64,000 nucleotides of DNA from Tieghemostelium lacteum (lineage: Eukaryota; Evosea; Eumycetozoa; Dictyosteliales; Raperosteliaceae), in assembly GCA_001606155.1 (NCBI GenBank), contig LODT01000015.1, forward strand, positions 62,001-126,000, in the 5' to 3' direction. Under the pieces are notes generated by a model. It searched no databases. It saw nothing but the letters and a program-made list of their open reading frames with translations, and had not been told where the DNA came from. Both the position numbers and the translations under genes were made by a program. Shown here in pieces: positions 45,982 to 57,625 of this stretch (position 1 is the first letter of the stretch; each line of letters starts with the position of its first letter).

Positions 45982-46729
45982 TTCCTGTGATGTATATTAC
46001 AGATAATAATCTGTTTTATAAAAATTTTCTTGGGTCTTTAATCAATAAAGACTTTAAATGTGTTGAGGTGAACTACTAATAGATATTTAAAAAAAAAAAA
46101 AAAAAATAAAAAAAACGAGGTTATTTAAAAAAAAAAAAATATAAATATTAAAATTATATTTTTAGATTTAATATTTAAAACTATTATAAATTGATATCTT
46201 TTTTTTTATTTATTAACTTTATACTATTAACATAAATCTTAAATATTCATTGAAAATTTAAATTCAATACATCATCAAATTATAATTAAAGATGGGAATT
46301 GTTTTATTTTTTCGAATAAAGTAATTTCTTTTCATATAAAGTTTATTTTTAAACATTTATGAAGTTAGGTATTTGAAGATAAAAAATGACCCAAATAGTT
46401 GGTACCCATGGATTGAAAATTGATATTATTTTAGAAAGTTTTTTTTATCGTTAAATTTTTAATTAAATTCAAATAAAATGGAATAGAAAACATAATTTAA
46501 AAATCAAAACCCAAATAATTTATTTGAATTTTTTTTTTTTTGATTTTTATTAAAATTTTTTTGATCATAAAGATTCTTTTTAGTTTTTGTAAATAACAAT
46601 AAATTTGGTTTGATAGAGTGTCACTCAACAATACAATTATAACATTACAACACTGATTTCAAATTTTCCAAATTTAAATTCAAAAAAACAAAAAGAATAA
46701 ATCAAATAAACTAGTAAAACAAAACCACC
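45982..46729. other. Divergent spacer before class I myosin
   Basis: 748 nt of A/T-rich sequence between the neurobeachin-like gene and the myosin. It holds several A and T runs of 8-18 bases (for example near 46090 and 46530). The bases before the myosin start (ACCACCATGG) resemble a vertebrate Kozak context by chance. No gene is seen. Confidence 0.4.
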
Positions 46730-49700
46730 ATGGCATATAAAAGTCAAAATGGTGTTGATGATATGGTTATGTTATCCAAGATAGCCAATGATACAATTTT
46801 GGATAATTTAAAAAAGAGATATGGTGCTGATGTTATTTATGTAAGATTTATATCCATATTTATACTACAGAGAAGCTCTTCCAAAAATATTTTTTGAAAT
46901 TGAAAATTTTTAGAAAGTTTTTTTTTGTGATCAATCTAAAGATCTAGATTTATTAATATATCTAATGTCGATTTAAATCTAAATGTTTAGACATATATCG
47001 GAAATGTATTGATTGCAGTTAATCCATTTAAACAAATCAAAGGATTGTATGCAGAGAGAAATCTTTTAGAGTATAGAGGTAAATTCAGATATGAATTACC
47101 ACCACATGTCTATGCAGTTGCAGATGATATGTACAGATCAATGTATTCAGAGGGTCAATCACAATGTGTCATTATTAGTGGTGAGTCTGGTGCTGGAAAG
47201 ACAGAAACAGCAAAATTAATTATGCAATATATAGCAGCAGTTTCAGGTAAAGGCGCAGATGTAACCCGTGTTAAAGATGTAATTCTAGAATCCAATCCAC
47301 TTTTGGAGGCATTTGGTAATGCAAAGACTCTGAGAAACAATAATTCCTCGAGATTTGGTAAATATATGGAAGTTCAATTTGATGGTGCAGGTGACCCAGA
47401 AGGTGGTAGAGTTACCAACTATCTCCTTGAGAAAAGTCGTGTAGTCTACCAAACTAAAGGTGAGCGTTCATTCCATATATTCTATCAATTGATTGCAGGT
47501 GCACCTCAACAGTTGAGAAATGAATTGCGTATTGAGAGTGCTGATAGATACCTCTACTTGTCATCTAGCGGTTGCTACACCGTCGATGGTGTAGATGACA
47601 ATCAAGAGTTCCAAGATGTCGTAAAAGCCATGAATGTCATTGGAATTCAAGAATGGGAACAAAAAGAAGTTTGGAGATTGGTTATGGCAATTCTCAATCT
47701 TGGTAACATTCAATTTAAAAACAATGCAAAAGATGAAGCTAACATTGATCAATCTTGCAGAAAGTCTTTGGAAACCTTTGCATTCCTCATGCAAACTGAT
47801 GCAGCTAGTTGTGAGAAGGCTCTTTGTTATCGTACCATTTCAACTGGAACTCAAGGACGTTCCGCAAGAGTTTCAACCTACGCATGTCCCCAGAATGCCG
47901 AAGGCGCCTACTACTCAAGAGACGCTCTTGCCAAGGCTTTGTACAGTCGTTTGTTTGATTGGATTGTAGAGAAAGTTAACAAAGCCCTAGGATACAAACA
48001 CAACAGTCAGTCACTTATGATTGGTATCCTTGATATCTACGGTTTTGAAATTTTTGAAAAAAATGGTTTCGAACAAATGGTCATTAACTATGTCAACGAA
48101 CGTCTACAACAAATCTTTATCGAATTGACATTGAAAGCCGAACAGGAAGAATACTTTAACGAAGGAATCCAGTGGGAACAAATCGACTATTTCAACAACA
48201 AAATCTGCTGTGATCTCATTGAAGCAAAGAAACCCGCCGGTATCTTAACTATTCTCGATGATGTATGCAATTTCCCTAAAGGTGACGACGAAAAGTTCCT
48301 TCAGAGAATGAACGAGACCTTCTCAACCCACGCACATTTTGCCTCCACAACACAGGCCTCAAAGAACTTTACCATCAAACATTATGCAGGAGATGTAGAG
48401 TACTGTTCCGAGGGTTTCGTCGACAAGAACAAGGACCTTCTCTTTAACGATCTTGTCGAACTTGCTGCTTGTACCTCCAGTAAGCTTATCCCACAATTGT
48501 TCCCTGAAATCAATTCTGAGAAGGACAAGAAAAAACCAACTACAGCCGGTTTCAAAATCAAGGAGTCCATCGGGGCCTTGGTGAAGGCTCTCAGCGCTTG
48601 TACACCACACTATATCCGTTGCATTAAACCCAACGGAAACAAGAGACCAAATGACTTTGATACCAGTTTAGTCATGCATCAAGTCAAGTATTTAGGTCTT
48701 TTGGAAAATGTTAGAATCCGTAGAGCTGGTTATGCCTATCGTGCAACTTATGATAGATTCTTTTACAGATACCGTGTGTGTTGTAAGGAAACATGGCCAA
48801 ACTTTAATGGAGGCTTTGAAGCTGGTTGCGAACTCATTCTAAAGAGCATGGATTTGGAAGCTAAGCAGTATAGTAAGGGTAAGACAAAGATCTTTATCAG
48901 AGCCCCAGAGACTGTATTCAATCTCGAAGAGCTTAGAGAGAGAAAGGTCTTCACCTATGCCAATAAGCTACAAAGATTCTTTTTGAGATTTACTCTTATG
49001 TCTTACTATTACAGTCTCCAAAAGAACGCTGCTGATTCTATGAAAGGTCAGAAAGAAAGAAGAAGACTCTCCCTCGAAAGACCTTACCAAGGCGACTACA
49101 TTAACTATCGTGAGAACTTCCCACTGAAGGATATCGTCAAGGTAAATGGAAATGAAAAAATGATGTTTTCACACGCCGTTAATAAATACGACAGAAGATC
49201 TCGTTCACAACGTCGTGTACTGTTACTTACTGATCAGGCTGTATACTTTATCGCCATTGAAAAGAACAAAGACAAAGAAGACAGAAAAAAGAGACCTTGG
49301 ATCTATGTACAAAAGAGAAGAATCCCTCTAGGTCAAATTAGTTGCATTGAGTTATCTAAACTCTCTGATGGTATTGTCAATATTAAAACACAATCTGATC
49401 ACGACCAACTTTTTGATTGTCGTAGAAAATCAGAGTTCTTGGGAACCCTGATGAAAGCCTACAAGAACGGAAGTGTTCGTGTCAACTATTCCAATCAAAT
49501 TGGAGTTGCTATCAAAGCCAACAAACAAGGTGGAAAAGGTAAAGAAAGAATGATTACTTTTGAAAAGGGTATTAAACCTGAGACTGTATTCAAAGGTGCT
49601 AAAGTCCAATCACCTTCCGATGGTCTTCCAAGTGACACCATTCCAAAACTCACTCCACCAGAGTCACTTCCAGTCGTACACACTCCAATCTACAGACCTG

Positions 49701-50161
49701 CCATGAATAACAAGAATGCAGCCAATGCCAATAAACCTCAATCATCTGTAAAACCACAAGCCAAAGCCTTATACGACTTTGATGCTGAGTCATCTATGGA
49801 GTTGTCATTTAAAGAAGGTGAAATCTTAACTATTCACGACTCATCTCTAGGTGATTGGTGGGATGCTGAACTCCGTGGAAAACTTGGTAAAATTCCTTCA
49901 AATTACGTTTCAATGATCAAAGGTGGTGGTGGTGGTGCATCATCTGGTGGTCAAAATAGACCACCACCACCAACTACCACAACTACCAATTCACCACAAG
50001 GTAGAGGTGCTCCAGTTAACAATGGTCCACCAAGAGGTGGTGCTGTGCCAAGAGGTGGTGCTGTACCAAGAGGTGGAGCTGTCCCAAGAGGTGGAGCTAC
50101 CCCAAGAGGTGGAGCTGTTCCAAGAGGTGGTGCAACCCCAAGAGGTGGTATGGTTAGATAA
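46730..50161 (+). CDS. Long-tailed class I myosin heavy chain
   Basis: The protein has 1093 residues. Exon 1 is 46730-46840 and exon 2 is 46991-50161 (GTAAGA...TGTTTAG). The motor has the P-loop GESGAGKTE, switch I NNNSSRFGK, switch II DIYGFE and actin-binding loops. The TEDS-rule position is Ser in RVSTYACPQN, 16 residues before DALAK. With its Arg-Val context it is a good PAK/STE20-family kinase site. An IQ-like neck, basic TH1 membrane-binding tail, SH3 (KALYDFDAE ... NYVSMI) and a C-terminal Gly/Pro/Arg-rich TH2 follow. This matches MyoB/MyoD-type amoeboid myosin-I, which drives actin-membrane tension, phagocytosis and macropinocytosis. Codon use is C-richer than neighbours, suggesting high expression. 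Confidence 0.94.
50033..50149 (+). repeat. 18-bp tandem repeat (RGGAVP) in myosin tail
   Basis: Six and a half 18-bp units encode RGGAVP or RGGATP in the TH2 tail. Third-codon positions differ between units, so the peptide is conserved while DNA drifts. Gly/Pro/Arg-rich TH2 regions bind actin filaments independently of ATP. Confidence 0.85.
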
Positions 50162-50663
50162 AACACACCCTTTACCCCTTAATACACTATCTTTATCTCA
50201 CTCTTTTATATTTATAGTAATATTATAATTTTTCATATTTAAAAAAAACCTCATCATCTCTCTCTCTCTCCCAGTTTAAACATTATAAACCTACTCCCCC
50301 TTCTATCTTATTTATTATATAATTGTTGTACAACAAAAATTACAAAAAATAAAAAATAAACTTTATTTAATATTTCTAATAATAGAATCTTAGATATTTT
50401 TTGTTCTTATGTATGGTGTCAATGACTTTTTAGAAATGAGATACCTAACGACCTATGTAAATTCATCAAAAAAAAGTTGTTTACATATTAATAATATGTC
50501 GTTAACTACTAATAACAATCAAAATTTTAGTTTTAAAAACAAACAACTTGAATTGGGAAATTAACCACTTCCATTTTTAAAAAAAAAATTCTATTCTTTA
50601 TAACACCTTTCACATAAACACAACTACAATTAAAACAAAAAAAAAAAAAAAACTAAACAAAAT
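50162..50663. other. Tandem spacer, myosin / FAHD2
   Basis: This 502-nt region holds the myosin 3' end with a pyrimidine stretch including a CT repeat (about 50254-50272), then A/T sequence ending in an A run just before the FAHD2 start. Confidence 0.4.
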
Positions 50664-51720
50664 ATGATAAATAATAATATTTTTAATAAGTCTAAAGATT
50701 TATTAAAATTGGTTACATTTGAATATCAAAATTCAAAGAGAATAGGTGCACTATTTGATAAATTTGTAATTGATTTACAACAAGCATGTAAATCTATGCC
50801 ATCAGATATGAAATCACTTTTATCATTGGGTACAACTGAATATAATAAAATTATAAATGTATGGAAGCAATAGAGAAATTTTATACTCCCTAGATAATTA
50901 TAAAATTTTATGAATATTTATAAAAATTATGAATTTTCATAAAATCAAAAATCTGATTGATCTAACAATTTTGATTATTTTCTAATAGGTATTGGAAAGT
51001 GATAATGAAAAATATAGAATAAGTTTAGATTCAATTAAAATTAAAGCTCCAATTGAGAATCCAGATAAGGTTATTTGTATTGGACTTAATTTTAGAGATC
51101 ATGCCAAAGAGGGTAATTTTCAAATACCATCAGAACCTGTGGTGTTTAGTAAGTTTGTAAATTCAATTTGTGGTCACAATGATTTTATTGTGAAACCAAA
51201 GGAAACAGATCAAGTGGATTATGAAGTGGAATTGGTTATTGTCATTGGAAAAGAAGCTAAAAATGTATCTAAAGAAGAGGCATTGAGTTATGTAGCTGGA
51301 TATACTGTAGGTAATGATATTTCAGCTCGTGATTGGCAACTACATAAACCAGCAGGTCAATGGTTACTTGGAAAGTCATTTGACACCTTTGCACCTATTG
51401 GACCATCTATAACCATCAATCCCTTACAAATCGATTCACAAAGAGACATTGTATCCTTAGACCCCAACCATCTCAATCTCAAATGTATTCTCAACGGAGA
51501 GACACTTCAAAATGGTAATACCAAAGAATTTGTATTCAACAGTCAAGAACTCATTAGTTATATCAGTCGTGTAATAACTTTAAAGCCTGGTGACATTATA
51601 TTTACAGGTACACCTGCAGGTGTAGGCTTCACTCGTAACCCTCCTCTCTACCTAAAACCAGGTGACCATGTAGTTTGCGAAATTGAAAATCTAGGTAAAC
51701 TTGAAAATTATGTAAAATAA
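50664..51720 (+). CDS. Fumarylacetoacetate hydrolase domain protein (FAHD2-like)
   Basis: The protein has 308 residues. Exon 1 is 50664-50858 and exon 2 is 50989-51720; the 130-nt intron is GTATGG...TAATAG. The FAH core shows ICIGLNFRDHA, the metal-binding acids in DYEVELVIVIGKEA, GYTVGNDISARDWQ and the closing FTGTPAGVGF. The N-terminal ~80 residues form the usual small lead domain (RIGALFD). FAH-fold enzymes cleave C-C bonds of acylpyruvates or decarboxylate oxaloacetate using Mg2+. FAHD2 has no firmly known substrate. Without the intron the product would end after WKQ at residue 69. Confidence 0.9.
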
Positions 51721-51810
51721 ATAAACTCTCCTAAAATCCTCCTCTTCTCCTCTCTTTTTCATCAACATGTTTTAAACTAAAATTTTGCGTGTGAGTGTGT
51801 GTTTGAATTT

Positions 51811-53196
51811 TTATTTCATTTCAATTTCTTGAGGAGTAGGTAAAATACCACCTCTGGAATTGGATGAAAATAACTCTCTTCTAATTTCATTTGTAATTAT
51901 ATGGTGATTGTGTAAACGTAAAACTGGTTTCAATTGATCTTTTTGGTCTTTGGTTATATCGGTTTTGTATCTCTGTGCAAAGGATAAGAGAGCACGGTGC
52001 CAGAGTACTGGTAGAGAACGTTGATCATGTTGGAATGAGACAAAATGTGCGACTAGTGCATCAATGACTGGATAAGGTAGAGCGTATTTCTTATCACAAA
52101 GAACACGAATAAAAAGTGATGTTGCACCACTGTAATGTTGATTTTGAGCCAACTTCATTAGAGCTACACTACTGTGTAGAACTGGGATTGAGACTTTAGT
52201 TATAATACTACCAATGATTTTAGCTTCCAGCAATGTGCAATCACCTGACTCTGCTAAAGGTAATAGCACAGCTTTGTAGAATGCCGATGGTCTGTACAAA
52301 CTCTTTTTTAAAGCCATATAAAGATGTACATTCAGTTTCTTGAATTCGGCAATATTGTCTCTGACACGAGGTAACACAACTAGTGCTAGAAAACGTTGTG
52401 TAATCTTTGGATTCTGTCCCATACAAAATAGTTTAGTAGCCACACGAATACTGTGTGGTGTCCATTTATCAGGTCTGGTAAGATACAACAAATCCTCCCA
52501 ATTTTGAAAATTGGGAAGAATTCTAAATGCACGAGGTACCTTTCCACTGGTGTAGGTTTCCAAAAGTTTACCAACTTTAGTATAAACTTCAATAACCTTT
52601 GGATTCAGTCTAGATGATTGGCTGTTTCCAGATACACTTTGACTCATCTCCTGTTGTTCTTTTAATTTAGATTCAATGATATCACCCAATGTGAATCTAG
52701 TCTGATTCTGTGAAAATCCACCCATAAACATGGCCAATACTTTCTCATCCTCTTCATCAATATCCACTTCACCAGCACCAAATTGAGATTCAGTGTCAGA
52801 AAACTGTTCAAAACTATCATTTTCATCAAATTCATCTCCTATAGTCTCCTTATTTGTAACTGGTTGATCCAATTCATCAACAAAATCTGTAAAATTTAAT
52901 ATTTTACTTTGAATCTCTTGTCTGAATGTATTTAATCCTTCTTCTTTTTGTTTTTCTCTTTGTTCTTGTTCGGCTTCTAATGCTTGTTCTCTAATTTGTG
53001 ATAAAATCTTTTTACTGAGTTCCTTTGGGATATAGGATTCAACTTGCTCTTCTTCTTGTTTATCTTTATTGGCTTGTGATAATTTACCAACTCTATTTCT
53101 TTTCTTCATATGTGAATTTTCTGAATCATGAATTTGTTTACCTAATGGATCATGTCTTAATTTCATAGCATTTGAGTTTGATTTATCTTTACCCAT
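51811..53196 (-). CDS. bysl: Bystin (Enp1), 40S ribosome biogenesis factor
   Basis: This single exon encodes 461 residues from the ATG at 53196 (MGKDKSNSNAMKLRHDPLGKQ). The N-terminal ~200 residues are charged and acidic (EFDENDSFEQFSDTESQFG). The C-terminal bystin domain is strongly conserved: VPRAFRILPNFQNWEDLLYLT, WTPHSIRVATKLF, HLYMALKKSLYRPSAFYKAVL, VSIPVLHSSVALM and LPVLWHRALLSFAQRY. Bystin/Enp1 binds the 90S and pre-40S particles and is needed for 18S rRNA maturation. Length fits the family. Confidence 0.96.
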   Translation of the reverse strand: MGKDKSNSNAMKLRHDPLGKQIHDSENSHMKKRNRVGKLSQANKDKQEEEQVESYIPKELSKKILSQIREQALEAEQEQREKQKEEGLNTFRQEIQSKILNFTDFVDELDQPVTNKETIGDEFDENDSFEQFSDTESQFGAGEVDIDEEDEKVLAMFMGGFSQNQTRFTLGDIIESKLKEQQEMSQSVSGNSQSSRLNPKVIEVYTKVGKLLETYTSGKVPRAFRILPNFQNWEDLLYLTRPDKWTPHSIRVATKLFCMGQNPKITQRFLALVVLPRVRDNIAEFKKLNVHLYMALKKSLYRPSAFYKAVLLPLAESGDCTLLEAKIIGSIITKVSIPVLHSSVALMKLAQNQHYSGATSLFIRVLCDKKYALPYPVIDALVAHFVSFQHDQRSLPVLWHRALLSFAQRYKTDITKDQKDQLKPVLRLHNHHIITNEIRRELFSSNSRGGILPTPQEIEMK

Positions 53197-53531
53197 ATTT
53201 TCTGTAATTCCTATCAAAATAGAATTTAAAAAAAAAAAACGAACGAATCTCCAAAACTAGTTTGTATACAATTTTTTAATAAAATCAAAATTACAACATA
53301 TTTTCTATTACAATTTAATATAAACTATATTCATATCAAGTTAAATTAATAATTTTTAAATTGGTTATTAAAAACTAAAATTATGGGTTTTAGAATTTAT
53401 AAATATAATAAATATCAAAAAACTTCTTTTTACCGATTAAAGAATTATATTTAATAATCTTGAAATTTTAAATTAATTATATTGTTTTATATTTTTTTGA
53501 TTTTTTTTTATTGTAACCCTGAGTTTTAAAT
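53197..53531. promoter_or_regulatory. Divergent promoter, bystin / F-box-LRR gene
   Basis: 335 nt of AT-rich sequence with A and T runs. It contains no G/T-rich box or other distinctive element. Confidence 0.3.
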
Positions 53532-55301
53532 ATGGGAAAAAATAATAGTAAAGAGAAAATATTAGAGAATATGGATGATAATAATAGAATAATATTACCA
53601 AGAATTATAGTAATTGAGATTCTAGATTTATTAATAAATGTATATGGATTCGTTAGTTATAGACCAGATATAATTACTAGAATGATTATTGGTTTTTGTT
53701 TAGTTTGTAAAGAATGGAGATATAATATAGTACCAAAGTTGAATATAAAAAGTAGAATATTAGAAAAAAATAATTTAAAATTTCTGAAAATTCTTTCAAA
53801 GTTGGGTATTGGTTTAAATATATTGTCAGATCGTGAATCAAAACAGCCATTAATTCAGACCTATAGTGATGGTATAGAAAAAGGTTTAGCTAATTTAAAT
53901 TTTAATATACCATTTGATGACAATCAAAGAGAAGTTTATAAATTCCTCAGAGAAAAGGAACATAAAATTCACAGAATCAGTATATATCAATCTGTCGATG
54001 GTAGATATTTAGAAGAATTTCTAGATAGTATAAATAGTGTAGAGATACTAAACAAAATTGAAACACTCTATTTCTATGGAAATCTATCACAAAACTCACT
54101 TGTCAACTTGTTAAAGCCATTTAGGGAATCTAAAGTATTGAGAGAGCTATTTTTTCCCGAATCTATTGTAACAGATGTACCACAATCTATTGAGTCTATT
54201 AACCTTCTATCAACACTTAAAACAATGTCTTTGAAGAATATCACAAGAGACGATGCACTGGATATTATTAAACAATGTAAACATGTCAAAGATTTAATAA
54301 TTACTAGAGTTTCAAGTAATAAACTTGATTCTGGAAGTTATGAAATTCTAGAGGCACTATTAGGTAACCAATCCTTAGAGTATCTACATTACGATTCATA
54401 TTTAAATGGTGAATTGGATGATCCACGATTATTCTCACTTTTTGTACGAGTGTTGAATGAAAATCCACGTATAAAGTATTTACTGTTTCCGTGGGATAAT
54501 CCAAAAGACATCTCTGAAAGTGACAGACTTTTAGAGATACACAATCAAACTCTGATAGAGTTGAATATCACACTTCGAGATTGGTCAATGGAGTGCTATA
54601 TCATCATATTGGAGTTATGGAAAGGTCAAAGTGCAATAAAAACAATGCCAATATGTGTAGCATATGAACATCAAGTTGAAATTATGACTAAACAACTCAA
54701 GTCATTTACAGAATGGCATTTATTCGGTAGAAATATAACTTCAAAGGTTTTATCAATGGATATCGATCATCTACATACCATCAAACTTTCATGTTATACT
54801 GATATTTTAAAAGAACTCTCTCTCAATAGAAACCTAACATCAGTTATCTTTGATACCTATGGTACTGATGATTTTGAATTAACTGAATTTCTATTACTAA
54901 ACCACCCAACCATTAAAAAACTTGATGTTTTTAAAAAAAAATTGAATGATTTTACAGAGTTCTCAAAAGCATTGGAATCCAATTGCACATTAGAGTCACT
55001 TAAAATAGTTGGTAATTTCACAATCAATGATGATGATCCTGTAACTTTTTTGAAAAATCTATCCATAATACTCAGGAATCAAACCTTACACACATTAGAA
55101 TTTCAAATTCCAATCTCTGTAATATTTCCACTACCCTCCAAACCCACTACCAATGAACTCTATAAAGCTCTTCAAGAGTGCTGTAAATCACTTTCCAATA
55201 ACACTACACTTTTTCATTTGAATTGTCCCAATTATAATATCAAAGATCAAGAAATATTTTTACCACTACAAAAAGTTATTGAAAATAAACTTTTGGCTTG
55301 A
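53532..55301 (+). CDS. Dictyostelid F-box/LRR-like protein
   Basis: This single exon encodes 589 residues. The N-terminal domain (IIVIEILDLLINVYG ... CLVCKEWRYNIVPKLNIKSRIL) shares the VCKEW...IVP pattern with the gene at 7598. An irregular leucine-rich solenoid follows (LRELFFPES, LKTMSLKNI, VKDLIITRVS, LTSVIFDTYG, LESLKIVGN). MGKNNSKEK at the start has Gly2 and could be N-myristoylated, but that is weak. Likely an SCF adaptor or a protein-interaction scaffold; target unknown. It is a member of a large, fast-evolving dictyostelid family. Confidence 0.75.
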   Translation: MGKNNSKEKILENMDDNNRIILPRIIVIEILDLLINVYGFVSYRPDIITRMIIGFCLVCKEWRYNIVPKLNIKSRILEKNNLKFLKILSKLGIGLNILSDRESKQPLIQTYSDGIEKGLANLNFNIPFDDNQREVYKFLREKEHKIHRISIYQSVDGRYLEEFLDSINSVEILNKIETLYFYGNLSQNSLVNLLKPFRESKVLRELFFPESIVTDVPQSIESINLLSTLKTMSLKNITRDDALDIIKQCKHVKDLIITRVSSNKLDSGSYEILEALLGNQSLEYLHYDSYLNGELDDPRLFSLFVRVLNENPRIKYLLFPWDNPKDISESDRLLEIHNQTLIELNITLRDWSMECYIIILELWKGQSAIKTMPICVAYEHQVEIMTKQLKSFTEWHLFGRNITSKVLSMDIDHLHTIKLSCYTDILKELSLNRNLTSVIFDTYGTDDFELTEFLLLNHPTIKKLDVFKKKLNDFTEFSKALESNCTLESLKIVGNFTINDDDPVTFLKNLSIILRNQTLHTLEFQIPISVIFPLPSKPTTNELYKALQECCKSLSNNTTLFHLNCPNYNIKDQEIFLPLQKVIENKLLA

Positions 55302-55539
55302 GGTTTTCTCGAGATTATAACACACAACCGAATTGTTTCGTCATAACCTGAAATTGATAAAAAAAAAAAAAAAAGATTGATTTTGCAGTTAGTTGAGATA
55401 AAACTTAAATATATTTCCCAAACGATTTTTTTATTGTATATAATTTTCATTTTTCCTTTTCACATTTAATATATTAATAATACTATATATCTTTAATTAC
55501 TTTATATAAAATTACACACCTATCACTACGACAATATAT

Positions 55540-55552
55540 ACCCTCACACCTC
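55540..55552. promoter_or_regulatory. C/A-rich box before Yme1-like gene
   Basis: ACCCTCACACCTC, 10-20 nt before the start codon of the Yme1-like gene, lies in otherwise A/T sequence. It is G-box-like on the complement, but its position inside the leader makes a promoter role doubtful. Confidence 0.2.
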
Positions 55553-55562
55553 TAAAAAAAGA

Positions 55563-57625
55563 ATGTTAAATTCGATGATTAAAAATGGACAAAAATTAAC
55601 ACTTTTTAAAAAATATCCAATTCATGGTCATAATGGAATTTTATCCAAATCTATATTATCACCAATTTCAACAATAAATAGACTAAATAGTAGATCAATA
55701 TTTACAAATAATAGACAATATAATAGTAGTAGAGATATACTATTGAATACAGATTCAGATCCTAAAGATGTACATGAACAACAAAGAATATTTCAAGAAT
55801 TGGCAAAAATGGGTGACTACGAAACTATTATAGAGAGATATGAAAGTATGGCTTATATAACCAATTCAGAATGCGCAAAACTCTATCTTAAAGCATTGGT
55901 ATATACCAATAAAATTGATAAAGCTACATTATCACCTATAACCAATAGTGATACTACTACTACTATAGCTGCTACTAGTACTAGTGGGAATGGTAGTAGT
56001 AGTAATATACCAATGATATCAGATATAATGATAAAATTTCAAAATTTTGAAACTATGAAATCACAGATTATAAATCAACCAATTGTACCAATATTCAAAT
56101 TACCTTATGGAAGTGGTGGAACTATGAAATTGTCGTGGTTTGACAGATTGTCACCACTGTTAATGATACCTATATTGGGTGCTATATTGTGGTTTATATT
56201 ACAGAGTGAGAGTTCAGATTCCAAACCAAAGCTAACATCAGTTCAGGAATATGATAGTAGAACAGACGAAGCAGGAAAGAAAGTTGGAAACGTTACAACT
56301 TTTGATGATGTAAAGGGTATTGATGAAGTGAAAGACGAATTAAAAGAGATTGTTGACTATTTGGTTAACCCTGATCTCTACGATAAGATTGGTGCAAAGT
56401 TACCAAAAGGTGTGTTATTGTCTGGTGAACCTGGAACTGGTAAGACATTACTGGCAAGAGCTATTGCAGGTGAGGCTGGTGTATCATTTCTCTATACAAC
56501 CGGATCTAATTTTGATCATAAATATGTAGGCGTAGGTGCAAAAGCCGTAAGAGATCTCTTTGAACGTGCAAAAGAGAAACAACCTTGTATCATCTTTATA
56601 GATGAGATTGATGGCGTTGGAAAATCTAGATCTTCCAATATGAACAATCACAATGAAACTCTACTTCAACTACTCACAGAAATGGATGGGTTCCAACAGA
56701 ATCCAAATATTATGATTATAGGTGCTACAAATGCACCTCAATCTCTTGACCCTGCTTTAAAGAGACCTGGAAGATTTGACAGAATGATTAGTGTACCTAT
56801 TCCAGATGTTCGTGGACGTACTGAAATTGTTGAACTCTATCTCAACAAGATTCAATATGACCGTGACCAAGTGACTCCAGAGATAATAGCTCGTGCAACT
56901 CCAGGATTTACAGGTGCTGATTTGAGTAATCTAATTAACACCGCTGCAATTAAAGCCGTTAAAAGTGGTCAGACTACAGTCTCCATGAAACAGATTGAAG
57001 ATGCCAGAGAAGATATTCTAATGGGAAGATCAAGAAATAATTCTGCAATTCTAACCGAAGAGACAAAGAGAAACACTGCATATCATGAAGCTGGTCATGC
57101 TATAGTCGCTGCGTTATCAGAGTCTGCAGATCCAATCTATAAAGCAACTATTATACAAAGAGGTGATGCACTGGGTATGGTATCACAACTTCCACAAATT
57201 GATCATCTCCAATACACCAAAAACAAATGTTAGAAAAACTTCAAATTTGCATGGCTGGTAGAGCAGCTGAAGAGATTTTTATGGGTCCTGATAACATTAC
57301 AAGTGGTGCAAGTTCAGATTTCCAAAGTGCCTCTTCTCTAGCCTATGCAATGATCACCAAGTGGGGAATGTCAGAGAAAGTTGGATTCATAAATAGTTCT
57401 CAAAAACAGTCAGATCAAGTTCAGAGTCTTGTAGATAATGAAGTTAAAAAACTTCTCGATGACTCTTACGCCCAAGCAAAATCTATAATTCTCAAAAATC
57501 GTGATAAAATGGAAAATCTAGTTCAGGAACTAATTAAAAAAGAGACTCTAACCGGTGATGAAATTCTACAAATTTTAAATGTAAAAGGAAAAACTTTACC
57601 AAAAATGAATAAATCTTTGATTTGA
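55563..57625 (+). CDS. Yme1/FtsH-type mitochondrial AAA protease, frame broken
   Basis: The first frame (55563-57233) has a basic mitochondrial N-terminus and a membrane span ([15 protein letters not shown]). The AAA domain has [16 protein letters not shown] and the [24 protein letters not shown]. The zinc-protease site is HEAGH. It stops at TAG after YTKNKC. The rest of the protease domain ([19 protein letters not shown] ... GASSDF) continues at once in the +1 frame to 57625. The break coincides with a five-A run at 57219-57223; one more A would give one frame of 688 residues. A single span before AAA fits i-AAA (Yme1) more than m-AAA. Assembly error, recent mutation or frameshifting are all possible. 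Confidence 0.85.

Noticed and set aside
49951-50166. Antisense Pro/Gly/Ala repeat frame over the myosin tail
   Set aside because: It is the mirror of the RGGAVP-coding repeat, not an independent gene.
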